Counted from the stretch's first letter, positions 1 to 7,635 are shown. The stretch is 11,238 nt of DNA from Clostridia bacterium (GCA_017424085.1 JAFPBP010000168.1:1-11238); one strand, 5' to 3'. A program made the numbers and translations. Notes: generated by a model not told the origin, from the sequence alone.

Positions 1-1181
1 GTTGCGTGGATATGAACGATCGTCAGCTGCGCTTCATCGTCAACGGCCTGGGCGGCAAGCTCAACGGTGTTCCCCGTGAAGACGGCTTCGATATCACCGT
101 TGCCTCCGAAATCATGGCAGTTCTCTGCCTCTCCGGCTCCATTTCCGAGCTGAAGGAGCGCCTGTCCCGCATCATCGTGGGCTATACCTACGACGATAAG
201 CCCGTCACCTGCGCCGACATTAACGCACAGGGTGCCATGGCTGCTCTTCTGAAGGATGCTCTGAAGCCCAATCTGGTTCAGACTTTGGAGGGCACTCCCG
301 CTCTGGTTCACGGCGGTCCCTTCGCCAACATCGCTCACGGCTGTAACTCCGTTACCGCTACCAAGCTTGCTATGAAGCTGGGTGACTACGCCGTTACCGA
401 AGCAGGCTTCGGTGCCGATCTGGGTGCTGAAAAGTTCCTTGATATTAAGTGCCGCACCGCAGGTCTGACCCCCGACGCCGTCGTGGTTGTCGCTACCGTC
501 CGCGCTCTTAAGATGCACGGCGGCAGAGCCAAGACCGAGCTGAACAATGAGGATCTGGTCGCGCTGGAAAAGGGTATTCCCAACCTGCTGCGCCACGTTT
601 CCAACATTAAGAACGTTTACAAGCTTCCCTGCGTGGTTGCCGTTAACCGTTTCCCCACCGATACCGACGCTGAGATCGAATTCATCGTTGCCAAGTGCCG
701 CGAGCTGGGTGTCAACACCGTTCTGTCCACCGTTTGGGCAAACGGAGGCGAGGGCGGTAAGGAGCTGGCACAGGAGGTCGTTCGTCTCTGCGAAGAGGAG
801 CAGGGTGACTTCACCTTCTCCTACGATCTGGACGGCACCATCGAGGATCGCATCGACGCGGTCGTTCGCAAGATCTACGGCGGTAACGGCATCACCGTTC
901 AGGCTCCCGCAAAGGCTCAGATCGACCGTCTGACTCAGCTTGGCTTCGGCAATCTGCCTATTTGTATCGCAAAGACCCAGTACAGCTTCTCCGACGATCC
1001 CGCAAAGCTGGGCGCTCCCGAGAACTTCACCGTCACCATCCGCAACGTGAAGGTTTCCGCAGGCGCAGGCTTCCTGGTCGTTCTCACCGGTGATATTATG
1101 ACCATGCCCGGTCTTCCCAAGGTTCCCGCCGCAGAGCGCATCGACGTGGATGACAACGGCGTGATCTCCGGACTGTTTTAA
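1..1181 (+). CDS. fhs: Formate--tetrahydrofolate ligase, C-terminal part (5' end outside window)
   Basis: This enzyme joins formate to tetrahydrofolate using ATP, giving 10-formyl-THF in cytosolic one-carbon metabolism; it also serves the Wood-Ljungdahl methyl branch where that pathway exists. About 392 residues are visible in frame, entering as C-V-D-M-N-D-R-x-L-R, a typical internal Fhs segment. The full family length is about 550-560 residues, so roughly the first 165, including the ATP-binding P-loop, lie upstream. Recognisable Fhs blocks are HGGPFANIAHGCNS, TEAGFGADLGAEKF, VATVRALKMHGG, and the C-terminal TGDIMTMPGLPKVPAAERI followed by SGLF at the stop. The reading frame is open from the window edge, so the GTG at 6 is an internal valine codon and not a start. 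The stop is TAA at 1179-1181. rdgB begins 5 nt later and is probably co-transcribed. Confidence 0.97.
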   Translation, partial: CVDMNDRQLRFIVNGLGGKLNGVPREDGFDITVASEIMAVLCLSGSISELKERLSRIIVGYTYDDKPVTCADINAQGAMAALLKDALKPNLVQTLEGTPALVHGGPFANIAHGCNSVTATKLAMKLGDYAVTEAGFGADLGAEKFLDIKCRTAGLTPDAVVVVATVRALKMHGGRAKTELNNEDLVALEKGIPNLLRHVSNIKNVYKLPCVVAVNRFPTDTDAEIEFIVAKCRELGVNTVLSTVWANGGEGGKELAQEVVRLCEEEQGDFTFSYDLDGTIEDRIDAVVRKIYGGNGITVQAPAKAQIDRLTQLGFGNLPICIAKTQYSFSDDPAKLGAPENFTVTIRNVKVSAGAGFLVVLTGDIMTMPGLPKVPAAERIDVDDNGVISGLF

Positions 1182-1186
1182 TCCAT

Positions 1187-1762
1187 ATGAAGCTGATCAT
1201 TGCATCCAATAACGCCCATAAGATCCGTGAGATCAAGCAGATCTTGGCCGACCGCTTTGAGGAGATCCTTTCTCTTCGGGAGGCAGGGATTGACCACGAG
1301 ACTGTGGAGGATGGGGATACCTTCCTTGCCAATGCCCGCAAGAAAGCCGTTGAGATCGCCGAGATCTCGGGGTGCTGCGCCCTTGCGGACGACAGCGGCA
1401 TCTGCGCCCATGCGCTGGACAACGCTCCCGGTGTCTTTTCCGCCCGCTATTGCGGACGCCACGGTGACGATGAGGCGAACAATCAATTGCTGATGGCAAA
1501 CCTGCGGGACAAGGCTGACCGATCCGCCCATTACGCCTGCGCCATGGTGCTGGCGTTCCCCGACGGACGGGTGATCAGCGCCGAAGGGGAGATGCACGGG
1601 GAGATCGTGTTCACTCCCGCGGGAGAAAACGGCTTCGGATACGATCCCATTTTCTTCCTTCCCGAGTACGGTATGACTGCGGCTCAGATCTCTCCCGAGG
1701 AGAAGAACCGCATCAGCCACCGCGCCAAGGCCCTGCAGGGCTTGGTGAAGCAGTTGAACTGA
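1187..1762 (+). CDS. rdgB: XTP/dITP (non-canonical purine NTP) pyrophosphatase, RdgB/HAM1 family
   Basis: This cytosolic house-cleaning enzyme hydrolyses dITP, ITP and XTP to monophosphates and pyrophosphate, keeping deaminated purines out of DNA and RNA. The 191-residue length is normal for the family. Motifs appear in the expected order: N-terminal SNNAHK (residues 7-12), the ETVEDGDTFLANA block (38-50), the metal-binding ALADDSG (65-71), NAPGVFSARY (79-88), the base-recognition GFGYDPIF (149-156), and SHRAKAL (177-183). The ATG at 1187 lies 5 nt after the fhs stop. I see no good Shine-Dalgarno sequence there, so translation probably depends on coupling to fhs. The gene ends 45 nt from the convergent GNAT gene, with a shared terminator hairpin between them. 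Confidence 0.96.
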   Translation: MKLIIASNNAHKIREIKQILADRFEEILSLREAGIDHETVEDGDTFLANARKKAVEIAEISGCCALADDSGICAHALDNAPGVFSARYCGRHGDDEANNQLLMANLRDKADRSAHYACAMVLAFPDGRVISAEGEMHGEIVFTPAGENGFGYDPIFFLPEYGMTAAQISPEEKNRISHRAKALQGLVKQLN

Positions 1763-1766
1763 ATCC

Positions 1767-1809
1767 AAAAAAATACGGACAGAGAAGTTCATTCTCTGTC
1801 CGTCGTTTT
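1767..1809. terminator. Bidirectional intrinsic terminator between convergent rdgB and GNAT genes
   Basis: A perfect 12-bp inverted repeat (arms 1775-1786 and 1792-1803) encloses a 5-nt loop. Seven A residues lie at 1767-1773, which give a U7 tail on the minus-strand transcript of the GNAT gene. On the plus strand the tail is shorter: four T residues at 1806-1809 after CG. The minus direction should therefore be the stronger terminator. The two flanking genes converge on it, and the GNAT stop codon (1808-1810) overlaps its edge. Confidence 0.92.
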
Positions 1810-2341
1810 ATGCCTTGGTAACGTTTTTCGATAATTTGAGGGAAAATACCTGCTCGAAGATTTCGTGGTATTCCTCGAAGGTTACGGTGCTTCGGTTCGT
1901 TAAAATCAGCATTTTAACCCCGAAAAGCCATACCTTGTAGTCTTGGATCGTAAGCCCGTTTCTCAGATAGAATTCCCGCCTGCGGAGGCGTTCCGCTGTG
2001 TTGTCCGCGGGCTCGTCGGGGTCTTCGATCTCCAAAAGGATCCGATTCCCTTCGTACCGTTGCTCCAGAGCCTCCAGAACCTTTGATCCGATTCCCTGCC
2101 CTCGGAAGGCGGGGGAGATGGCGAAATAGTCCAGAAGCACGATGTCCTTATGCAGGATCGTGATGGCGAAGCCCAAAAAGACTCCGTTTTCATCTTCCAC
2201 GGAGAGGATCTCCATGGTTCCCTTTCGCCTTTTCTGCAGGATCACGAAAAAGGGCTTTTTCTCTGAGCGAGGAAAGGTTTTTTCGTACAATGCGTGCAGC
2301 GCTCGCAGAGTCTTTCTCTGAGGATTTGCGTTGAGTGTCAT
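1808..2341 (-). CDS. GNAT-family N-acetyltransferase
   Basis: A 177-residue protein with the acetyl-CoA-binding motif of GCN5-related N-acetyltransferases: beta-strand 4 plus the R/QxxGxG/A loop in DYFAISPAFRGQGIGSKVLE (residues 71-90, loop R80-G-Q-G-I-G85). The downstream RRREFYLRNGL (120-130) fits the family's conserved 'xRNGF' region. It should transfer an acetyl group from acetyl-CoA to an amine, but the substrate cannot be told from sequence. No signal peptide or membrane segment is visible, so it is probably cytosolic. The ATG at 2341 lies 2 nt after the stop codon of the upstream isomerase gene, with only a weak GGAAAAG-like site, so translational coupling is likely. It is the last gene of the minus-strand block and ends at the bidirectional terminator. 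Confidence 0.9.
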   Translation of the reverse strand: MTLNANPQRKTLRALHALYEKTFPRSEKKPFFVILQKRRKGTMEILSVEDENGVFLGFAITILHKDIVLLDYFAISPAFRGQGIGSKVLEALEQRYEGNRILLEIEDPDEPADNTAERLRRREFYLRNGLTIQDYKVWLFGVKMLILTNRSTVTFEEYHEIFEQVFSLKLSKNVTKA

Positions 2342-2343
2342 GC

Positions 2344-3222
2344 TTATCTTTTCCAGGGATTGGGCGTAAAGTCACCGCAGCGCGCCCATTTCAGATAGTT
2401 CAGCGCATGCAGCTGTCCCGTTGCTTCCCAATCGTTCGCGTAGATCGGATCGTGATATCCTTCGATGCAGATATCGCCCTCATAACCCACCATGTGAAGA
2501 TAGGTGATGATGGTGCGCCAATCGCAATCTCCCAATCCGGGCATCCGATGCCATAAGTAGTCATTGGGACCGTGAATACCTTCCTCCGCAATGATCTGAC
2601 GGTCTACGGTAGCGTCCTTTCCGTGGATGTGCAGGATCTTCTTCCCGTATTTGCGGATCTGGGGCATGGGGTCGATCAGCTGGCACAGCTGGTGGGTGGG
2701 CTCCCATTCCAGTCCCAGATTTTCTGCGGGGACCTCATTGAACATCATATCCCATGCGCGGGGATGGAATCCGATGTTGCTGGTGGTCTTTCTCCAACTG
2801 CCTCCCATGGGGCAGTTTTCAATAACCAGCTTCAGCCCGTTTGCTTCCGCACGCTTCGCAAGCTCGGAGAAAACCTCCTTGAATTTAGGCATGGACGCTT
2901 CCACCGATTCCCCCGTCAGCGCACCTGCAAAGGTACCGATGGTGGTAGCGCCGAAGTAGTGAGCGGAATCGATGACGTATTCCAGATTCTTCTTGTGATC
3001 CTCGTTTGCCAACGGGTTGCAATACAACCCCAGCGTGGTGACGGGAATCCCCGTTCCCTCCAGTACGGGCATAATCTTTTCGGACAGATCCTTCAGATCT
3101 GCACCGTACAGCTCCATATGCCAGTTGAGCGAAAAGCATTCATATCCCATGTTGACCATATGGGGAAGCCATTTTTCTGCGCTTCTGCCGGGAACGCAGG
3201 TCCCGATTTTGTACTGTTCCAT
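2344..3222 (-). CDS. Sugar phosphate isomerase/epimerase-like TIM-barrel protein (AP_endonuc_2 / xylose isomerase-like)
   Basis: A 292-residue protein resembling the xylose isomerase-like TIM barrel superfamily, which includes IolE/IolI-type inositol enzymes, hydroxypyruvate isomerases and ketose 3-epimerases. The metal site of that family is visible: VIEN (E135), LEWEPTH (E174/H177, where many members have DxxH), HIHGKD (H198, H200, D203), the MPGLGDCDW loop (228-235), and CIEGYHDP (E254). The substrate is unknown. I chose the ATG at 3222 because AGGAGG (3230-3235) sits 7 nt upstream. A longer start at 3267 would read through the hairpin at 3246-3279 and lacks such a site. It lies 74 nt downstream of pnp and is coupled to the GNAT gene. 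Neither is a usual partner of rpsO-pnp, so the physiological link is unclear. Confidence 0.88.
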   Translation of the reverse strand: MEQYKIGTCVPGRSAEKWLPHMVNMGYECFSLNWHMELYGADLKDLSEKIMPVLEGTGIPVTTLGLYCNPLANEDHKKNLEYVIDSAHYFGATTIGTFAGALTGESVEASMPKFKEVFSELAKRAEANGLKLVIENCPMGGSWRKTTSNIGFHPRAWDMMFNEVPAENLGLEWEPTHQLCQLIDPMPQIRKYGKKILHIHGKDATVDRQIIAEEGIHGPNDYLWHRMPGLGDCDWRTIITYLHMVGYEGDICIEGYHDPIYANDWEATGQLHALNYLKWARCGDFTPNPWKR

Positions 3223-3245
3223 GGAAAATCCTCCTAATTTGCAAT

Positions 3246-3279
3246 TCGGTCCCCGCATTGACTCCAACGCGGGGACCGA
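3246..3279 (-). other. Strong hairpin between pnp and the isomerase gene
   Basis: A perfect 11-bp GC-rich inverted repeat (arms 3246-3256 and 3269-3279), with an additional inner TTG/CAA pairing, lies in the 74-nt gap between the pnp stop and the isomerase start. On the minus strand, the sense of both genes, no U-tract follows the stem, so it does not look like an efficient terminator. A T7 run (3285-3291) follows on the plus strand, where no gene is seen. It may protect the 3' end of pnp mRNA, mark a processing site, or act as a partial terminator. This is inference. Confidence 0.65.
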
Positions 3280-3296
3280 TATGATTTTTTTATCGG

Positions 3297-5417
3297 TTAG
3301 TGGTTGTTCTGCTGAGCCAGAAGATCCTGCAGGGCAGCCTTACGGGACAGGTTGATGCGACCCTGATCGTCGATCTCGGTAACCTTGACCCAGATCTCGT
3401 CGCCCACGCTGACCACGTCTTCTACCTTCCCTACGCGATGCTCGTCCAGCTGAGAAATGTGAACCAGACCTTCCTTGCCGGGAACGAATTCCGCAAAGGC
3501 GCCGAAGTTCATCAGACGGGTGACCTTCGCCTTGTAGATGGTTCCGATTTCGGGACCCTCAACGATGGTACGGATGATGCGCATGGCGTTTTCACCGTTC
3601 GCCTTGTTCACGTACAGGACCTGGCAGGAGCCGTCGTCCTCAACGTTGACCTTAACGTCGTTTTCAGCGGTGATTCTCTGAATGACCTTACCGCCGGTGC
3701 CGATGACCTCGCGGATCTTGTCGGTGGGAATCTTATAGGAAAGGATCTTGGGAGCGTATTCGGAAAGCTCTTCACGGGGAGCGGGAATTGCCTTGAGGAT
3801 GATGTCGTTGATGATCATCTCGCGGCCGGCCTTGGTCTGCTCGAAGGCACGCTTGATGATATCGTAGGTCAGACCGTCTACCTTGATGTCCATCTGAATG
3901 GAGGTGATACCCTTCATAGTACCCGCAACCTTGAAGTCCATGTCGCCGTAGAAGTCTTCCAGACCCTGAATGTCAACCATGGTGATCCAGCGCTCTTCGT
4001 CGCTGACAAGACCGCAGGAGATACCGGCAACGGGAGCCTTGATGGGAACGCCCGCATCCATCAGCGCCAGAGTCGATCCGCAAACCGAGCCCTGAGAGGT
4101 GGAGCCGTTGGAGGACAGAACCTCGGAAACAAGACGGATGGCGTAGGGGAACTCGTCCACGGAGGGAAGAACGGGAACGAGAGAACGCTCTGCCAGAGCA
4201 CCGTGACCGATCTCACGACGGCCTGCACCACGGTTGGACTTTGCCTCACCGGTGGAGTAGCCGGGCATGTTGTAGTGGTGCATATAGCGCTTGCTGTCCT
4301 CGTTGTCCACGCCGTCCAGGATCTGAGCCTCGGAGATGGAGCCCAGAGTTGCGATGGTCAGAACCTGAGTCTGACCGCGGCTGAACAGACCGGAGCCGTG
4401 AACGCGGGGGAGAACTCCTGCTTCTGCATGAAGGGGACGAATGTCCTCAAGTCCACGACCGTCAACACGCTCGTGATCGTCCAGGATCATCTTGCGGACG
4501 GTGAGCTTCTCGATCTTGTAGACCGCTTCGCCGATGGCGGCTTCGCTGTCGGGATACTTTTCTGCAAATTCAGCCTCGATTTCAGCGGTAACTGCGGAAA
4601 TCTGAGCGTCACGAACGTCCTTATCGTCGGTCTTCAGAGCGTTCTTGATCTTTTCGCCTGCAAAGGCAATGATGTCTTCCAGCATGCCCTCGGGCAGGGT
4701 GTGAGCCTCGTATTCAAACTTGGGCTTGCCGATCTCAGCCTTGATTCCCTCGATGAATTCAACCAGCTTCTTGATCTCCTTGTGGGCTTCCAGAATACCG
4801 TTGAACATAATATCGTCGGGAATTTCGTTGGCGCCAGCCTCGATCATAACGATCTTTTCAGCAGAAGCGGCAACGGTAACTGCCATTTCGGAAACCTCGC
4901 GCTGCGCTTCGGTGGGGTTGATGACGTATTCGCCGTCAACGTAGCCCAGAAGAACGCCGCCGATGGGGCCGTTCCAAGGAATGTCGGAGATGGAGATGGC
5001 AACCGAGGCACCAATCATAGCGGTGATTTCGGGAGAGCAGTCGGGATCCACAGCCATCAGAGTCAGGCTGACCACCACGTCGTTTCTCATATCCTTGGGG
5101 AAGAGGGGACGGATGGGACGGTCGATGACGCGGGCGGTGAGGATCGCCTTTTCGCTGGGCTTACCCTCGCGCTTCATGAAGGAGCCGGGGATTCTGCCGA
5201 CGCTGTAGAGCTTTTCTTCGTAGTCAACTGCCAAGGGGAAGAAGTCGATGCCGTCACGGGGCTTTTCGGAAGCGGTGGCGCAAGCCAGCACGCAGGTTTC
5301 GCCGTAACGGATCATTGCGGAGCCGTTCGCAAGGCCCGCAAACTTACCGGTCTCGATGACCAGGGGACGGCCCGCAAGGGTAGTTTCAAACTTGCGGTAG
5401 TTTTCGTAAATGTTCAT
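3297..5417 (-). CDS. pnp: Polyribonucleotide nucleotidyltransferase (PNPase)
   Basis: A phosphorolytic 3'-5' exoribonuclease of the RNA decay machinery, acting as a cytosolic trimer. At 706 residues it has the full bacterial architecture: first RNase PH domain (about 10-145, with FFPLAVDYEEK and GSFMKREGKPSEKA); a helical linker (about 235-310); second RNase PH domain (about 320-465), with the phosphate-binding SSNGSTSQGSVCGS (435-448); and EDFYGDMDFKVAGT (487-500), whose D488 and D494 match catalytic E. coli D486/D492. A KH domain with GxxG loop IGTGGK (572-577) and a C-terminal S1 domain (about 622-693) follow. The ATG at 5417 has an AAAGGA site (5424-5429) 6 nt upstream. It follows rpsO on the same strand, the conserved order, separated by a terminator and a large inverted repeat. 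Confidence 0.98.
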   Translation of the reverse strand: MNIYENYRKFETTLAGRPLVIETGKFAGLANGSAMIRYGETCVLACATASEKPRDGIDFFPLAVDYEEKLYSVGRIPGSFMKREGKPSEKAILTARVIDRPIRPLFPKDMRNDVVVSLTLMAVDPDCSPEITAMIGASVAISISDIPWNGPIGGVLLGYVDGEYVINPTEAQREVSEMAVTVAASAEKIVMIEAGANEIPDDIMFNGILEAHKEIKKLVEFIEGIKAEIGKPKFEYEAHTLPEGMLEDIIAFAGEKIKNALKTDDKDVRDAQISAVTAEIEAEFAEKYPDSEAAIGEAVYKIEKLTVRKMILDDHERVDGRGLEDIRPLHAEAGVLPRVHGSGLFSRGQTQVLTIATLGSISEAQILDGVDNEDSKRYMHHYNMPGYSTGEAKSNRGAGRREIGHGALAERSLVPVLPSVDEFPYAIRLVSEVLSSNGSTSQGSVCGSTLALMDAGVPIKAPVAGISCGLVSDEERWITMVDIQGLEDFYGDMDFKVAGTMKGITSIQMDIKVDGLTYDIIKRAFEQTKAGREMIINDIILKAIPAPREELSEYAPKILSYKIPTDKIREVIGTGGKVIQRITAENDVKVNVEDDGSCQVLYVNKANGENAMRIIRTIVEGPEIGTIYKAKVTRLMNFGAFAEFVPGKEGLVHISQLDEHRVGKVEDVVSVGDEIWVKVTEIDDQGRINLSRKAALQDLLAQQNNH

Positions 5418-5456
5418 GGTTTGTCCTTTCTTGTCCGGGGACCCCCATCTGTTCCG

Positions 5457-5499
5457 GCAGTTATGAAAATTCCTGCGGGGCAGACGCTTTCATAACTGC
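5457..5499 (-). promoter_or_regulatory. Large inverted repeat in the pnp leader (candidate RNase III/PNPase autoregulatory hairpin)
   Basis: Perfect 12-bp arms at 5457-5468 and 5488-5499 enclose a second small stem (5473-5476 with 5480-5483). Flanking GGACCCC- and GGGGTCC-like stretches (about 5433-5446 and 5514-5522) could pair and close a larger structure just upstream of the pnp ribosome binding site. In E. coli, PNPase represses its own synthesis through an RNase III-cut leader hairpin at the same place, between rpsO and pnp. A similar role here is inferred from position and structure only. Confidence 0.6.
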
Positions 5500-5558
5500 T
5501 GAATCCAGAAGGACGGGGTCCGGTTTTGATTTTCATTTCATTGTTTTTGCGGGGCGGC

Positions 5559-5603
5559 AAAAAACAAAGCCATCTGCCGACGATTCGGGGGCAAATGACT
5601 TTG
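5559..5603 (-). terminator. Intrinsic terminator after rpsO
   Basis: On the minus-strand transcript a 14-bp stem (plus-strand arms 5565-5578 and 5590-5603) contains two G-U wobble pairs and an 11-nt loop. It is followed by U6 (plus-strand A run 5559-5564). It lies about 45 nt beyond the rpsO stop and 142 nt before the pnp start, so it should terminate at least part of the rpsO transcripts and tune read-through into pnp. Confidence 0.88.
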
Positions 5604-5639
5604 TTTCGCCCTGCGGCGGATCGCTCCGCCGCGGGAAAC
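5603..5639 (-). other. Long hairpin immediately 3' of rpsO
   Basis: A perfect 8-bp stem (5613-5620 with 5625-5632) closes a GCGA, GNRA-type tetraloop on the minus-strand RNA. CCC/GGG and GUUU/AAAC pairs extend it outward with small bulges. It starts 8 nt after the rpsO stop codon and directly precedes the rpsO terminator stem. It may protect the rpsO mRNA 3' end or help terminate; the role is inferred. Confidence 0.65.
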
Positions 5640-5647
5640 CTTTGAGA

Positions 5648-5911
5648 TTACTTTCTCAGACCGAGCTTTTCAACGATTGCGCGGTAACGGTCGATGTCCT
5701 TCTTCTTCAGATAGTTCAACATGTTTCTGCGCTGACCGACCATCTTCTGCAGACCTCTGCGGGAATGGAAATCCTTGGGGTTTGCCTTCAGATGCTCGGT
5801 GAGATCCTTGATGCGGGTGGTGAGGATGGCAACCTGGACCTCGGGAGATCCGGTGTCAGCTTCACTTCTGCGGTTGGCTTCGATGACCTGAGTTTTGGTT
5901 TCTTTCAGCAT
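5648..5911 (-). CDS. rpsO: 30S ribosomal protein S15
   Basis: A primary 16S rRNA-binding protein of the small ribosomal subunit platform. The 87 residues compare with the usual 88-89. The signature TGSPEVQVAILTTRI (residues 20-34) and the KDFHSRRGL region (46-54) are intact, and H40, D47 and S50 match the E. coli residues that contact the rRNA three-way junction. The ATG at 5911 is supported by AGGAGG (5919-5924) spaced 7 nt upstream. It has its own extended -10 promoter and a structured leader of about 100 nt, and is followed by a hairpin, a terminator and then pnp. S15 commonly represses its own translation by binding its leader. Confidence 0.98.
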   Translation of the reverse strand: MLKETKTQVIEANRRSEADTGSPEVQVAILTTRIKDLTEHLKANPKDFHSRRGLQKMVGQRRNMLNYLKKKDIDRYRAIVEKLGLRK

Positions 5912-6010
5912 AATGCTTCCTCCTACGCCGTCTCTTGGGCGGCTTTATAAATTTATTCACCGTAAAATAAGCCGCGGTCGGAGTCGTCCGACGACTGATT
6001 TTCGGCATCC
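5912..6010 (-). promoter_or_regulatory. Structured rpsO leader, candidate S15 autoregulatory element
   Basis: The region between the predicted transcription start (about 6009) and the rpsO ATG can fold on the minus-strand RNA. A 6-bp stem GUCGGA/UCCGAC closes a CGAC loop, and GCGGCUU/AAGCCGC encloses an AU-rich interior. A GCCG/CGGC pairing next to the ribosome binding site competes with that second stem. Mutually exclusive helices near the SD are typical of S15-regulated leaders, which differ in fold between phyla. I cannot assign it to a known leader class by eye. Confidence 0.5.
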
Positions 6011-6015
6011 TACAT

Positions 6016-6044
6016 ATTATATCATAAACAAGCCCCGAAGTAAA
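6016..6044 (-). promoter_or_regulatory. Sigma-A-type promoter for rpsO
   Basis: On the minus strand the -35 TTTACT (6039-6044, 4 of 6 matches to TTGACA), a 17-nt spacer and a consensus -10 TATAAT (6016-6021) are present. A TGn extended -10 element directly precedes the -10. Transcription would start near 6009, giving a 5' leader of about 100 nt. Confidence 0.88.
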
Positions 6045-6103
6045 GAGAAAAATCTGAATTTATTTTGAACTTTTAGCGATCATTCTCAAAATACCCATCG
6101 GAA

Positions 6104-7606
6104 TCAGCAGGAAAGGATCATCAGCATCCGATCCTCCGTCATTCGATCGTCCTCCAAACGGTTCTGCTTCAATAGATCGTTGTATCCGCAGGCGTGCTCC
6201 TTTGCGATCTCCCAAGCCGATTCTCCCGCCGTGGCATAGTAGAGCGTGACTGACTCCTCGCTCCGTTTCCGATCTCCCGACACCGAGACCTCGGTCAGGA
6301 TCGTGCGTTGCTTTCGGTGGAAGAGGATTCCGCTCCAGCGGTAGGTTCCCGTCAATTCCACCCGCTCCGCATCCAGCCGCGTCCACGAAAGATCGCTCAG
6401 GGACAGGCACGTGTCGTTTCGTACGGGCTCGACGCAATCGTTTGCGGGCAGGTGCAGGGTGAAGGGAATTTCCCGGATTGCGGCACAGGGAGTTCCGTCC
6501 GTATCGGTCATAAGGATACGGCAGTCCCACCCACCCTCACAGATGATTCGATTGCTCTCCTTGTCAAGGCGCGTGCTTTTCAACTCCGCCGTCGCGTCGA
6601 TTCGCAGGATCTCTCCGCAGATTCCCGTTTCCACCGTCTCCCGCACCGTTCCGTATTCGTCGATGGGATAGATGCAATCCACCGAAATTGAATCGCTCTT
6701 GCAATCCAGCCGGGTCCGCAATCCGTAGGCATCCTCGGTTCGGCAAAATTCGGCGGATGCGTAGGCGTCTGCCCGCACGTCGATCTCCACGTCATACGCC
6801 ACCGTCTGATTCCCCTCGGGGGATTCCTCCCGCGGCAAAAAGCTTGCGGAAATCAAGGAAAATTCCGTGCAGAAGCAGGCGTCCTCTGTCAATTCGGGCA
6901 GGTCCAGAATCTGGGAGATGGGGAAGACCTTGCGGATCGGAATGATCGCGCCGTCTCGGTTTGTGCAGAGCAGATCCTGAATCATATCTCCCTTGACGAT
7001 CAGCTTGTCGCTCAGGGGCTTACGCTCGGTTTCTCGGAAGGAGATGCTCCATTGCAGAATTTCGCCGATAACTCTTCCGCTGTCGTTTTCAAATTCATCG
7101 GCGATCCGCAGGGGCTTTTTCGCCGATCCGATGCGGCGTGCTCCCCGCTCCCGACGAACCAGGACCTCGCAGGGCTGGGGCAGGGACGGGGCTTTGATCG
7201 CGACGGATTTGCAGGATCTTACCGTGATCGCCACCGAGGAGCGTACGAAGATCTTTTTCGGATTCAGCGCCCGCGCCGAAACGCCTCGCACCTGCAGGAG
7301 AACCTGCGTATCTTCCGTTCCCTCGGGTAATTCTCCCGCATAGGAGAATTGCCCCTGCTGGGTCACGGATTTCATGCCGCTCCCGTCCTCGGCAAGATAT
7401 AAAACGCGGTATTCCACGTATCCGTCTACCGTAATTCGGTTTCCCGTGGTCTGCGCAGAGCGAAGAACGGGGCGGGCGGTGGTCTGCAGAATTCGCAGAA
7501 CGTTGGGACAGTAATCGGGAAGAATCATCTCGCATTCCGCCCCTGCTTCCCCCGTGAGATCGGGGAGCAGAGACAGGAACTGAGGGGTCTGATAGTCTGA
7601 AGTCAT
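6104..7606 (-). CDS. SipL-like spore coat/morphogenesis protein (DUF3794/SPOCS repeats + C-terminal LysM)
   Basis: A 500-residue protein with a series of beta-rich DUF3794 (SPOCS) regions, roughly at residues 30-130, 170-285 and 325-440. The first contains the typical ITVDGYVEYRVLYLAEDG (58-75). A C-terminal LysM domain (about 455-498) has YYATAGESAWEIAKEH and LLKQNRLEDD. This arrangement matches Clostridioides difficile SipL, whose LysM domain binds SpoIVA to assemble the spore coat around the forespore. No signal peptide or membrane segment is seen, as expected for a mother-cell protein. The ATG at 7606 has GAGGTG (7612-7617) 5 nt upstream, and a sigma-E-like promoter lies just before it. 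No clear terminator follows, so read-through into rpsO is possible. I leave the symbol empty because DUF3794-LysM paralogues exist. Confidence 0.86.
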   Translation of the reverse strand: MTSDYQTPQFLSLLPDLTGEAGAECEMILPDYCPNVLRILQTTARPVLRSAQTTGNRITVDGYVEYRVLYLAEDGSGMKSVTQQGQFSYAGELPEGTEDTQVLLQVRGVSARALNPKKIFVRSSVAITVRSCKSVAIKAPSLPQPCEVLVRRERGARRIGSAKKPLRIADEFENDSGRVIGEILQWSISFRETERKPLSDKLIVKGDMIQDLLCTNRDGAIIPIRKVFPISQILDLPELTEDACFCTEFSLISASFLPREESPEGNQTVAYDVEIDVRADAYASAEFCRTEDAYGLRTRLDCKSDSISVDCIYPIDEYGTVRETVETGICGEILRIDATAELKSTRLDKESNRIICEGGWDCRILMTDTDGTPCAAIREIPFTLHLPANDCVEPVRNDTCLSLSDLSWTRLDAERVELTGTYRWSGILFHRKQRTILTEVSVSGDRKRSEESVTLYYATAGESAWEIAKEHACGYNDLLKQNRLEDDRMTEDRMLMILSC

Positions 7607-7635
7607 AACGGCACCTCGTGTTTCTTTTTTAGTTC

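Noticed and set aside
1178..1792. A 204-codon minus-strand frame opposite rdgB
   Set aside because: It is a shadow of rdgB, has no recognisable domain, and crosses the bidirectional terminator.
2572..3237. A 221-codon plus-strand frame opposite the isomerase gene
   Set aside because: It mirrors the isomerase coding sequence and has no recognisable domain.
3300..5495. A 731-codon open frame on the plus strand opposite pnp
   Set aside because: It covers nearly the whole of pnp, has no family motif or convincing ribosome binding site, and is explained by the GC-rich codon bias of the real gene leaving no stops in the antisense frame.
6060..6106. Possible frameshift at the end of the SipL-like gene, because another frame reads LLIPM, resembling a LysM ending
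   Set aside because: The in-frame LysM already runs to its last strand (RMLMIL) and ends at a normal position, so a frameshift is not needed.
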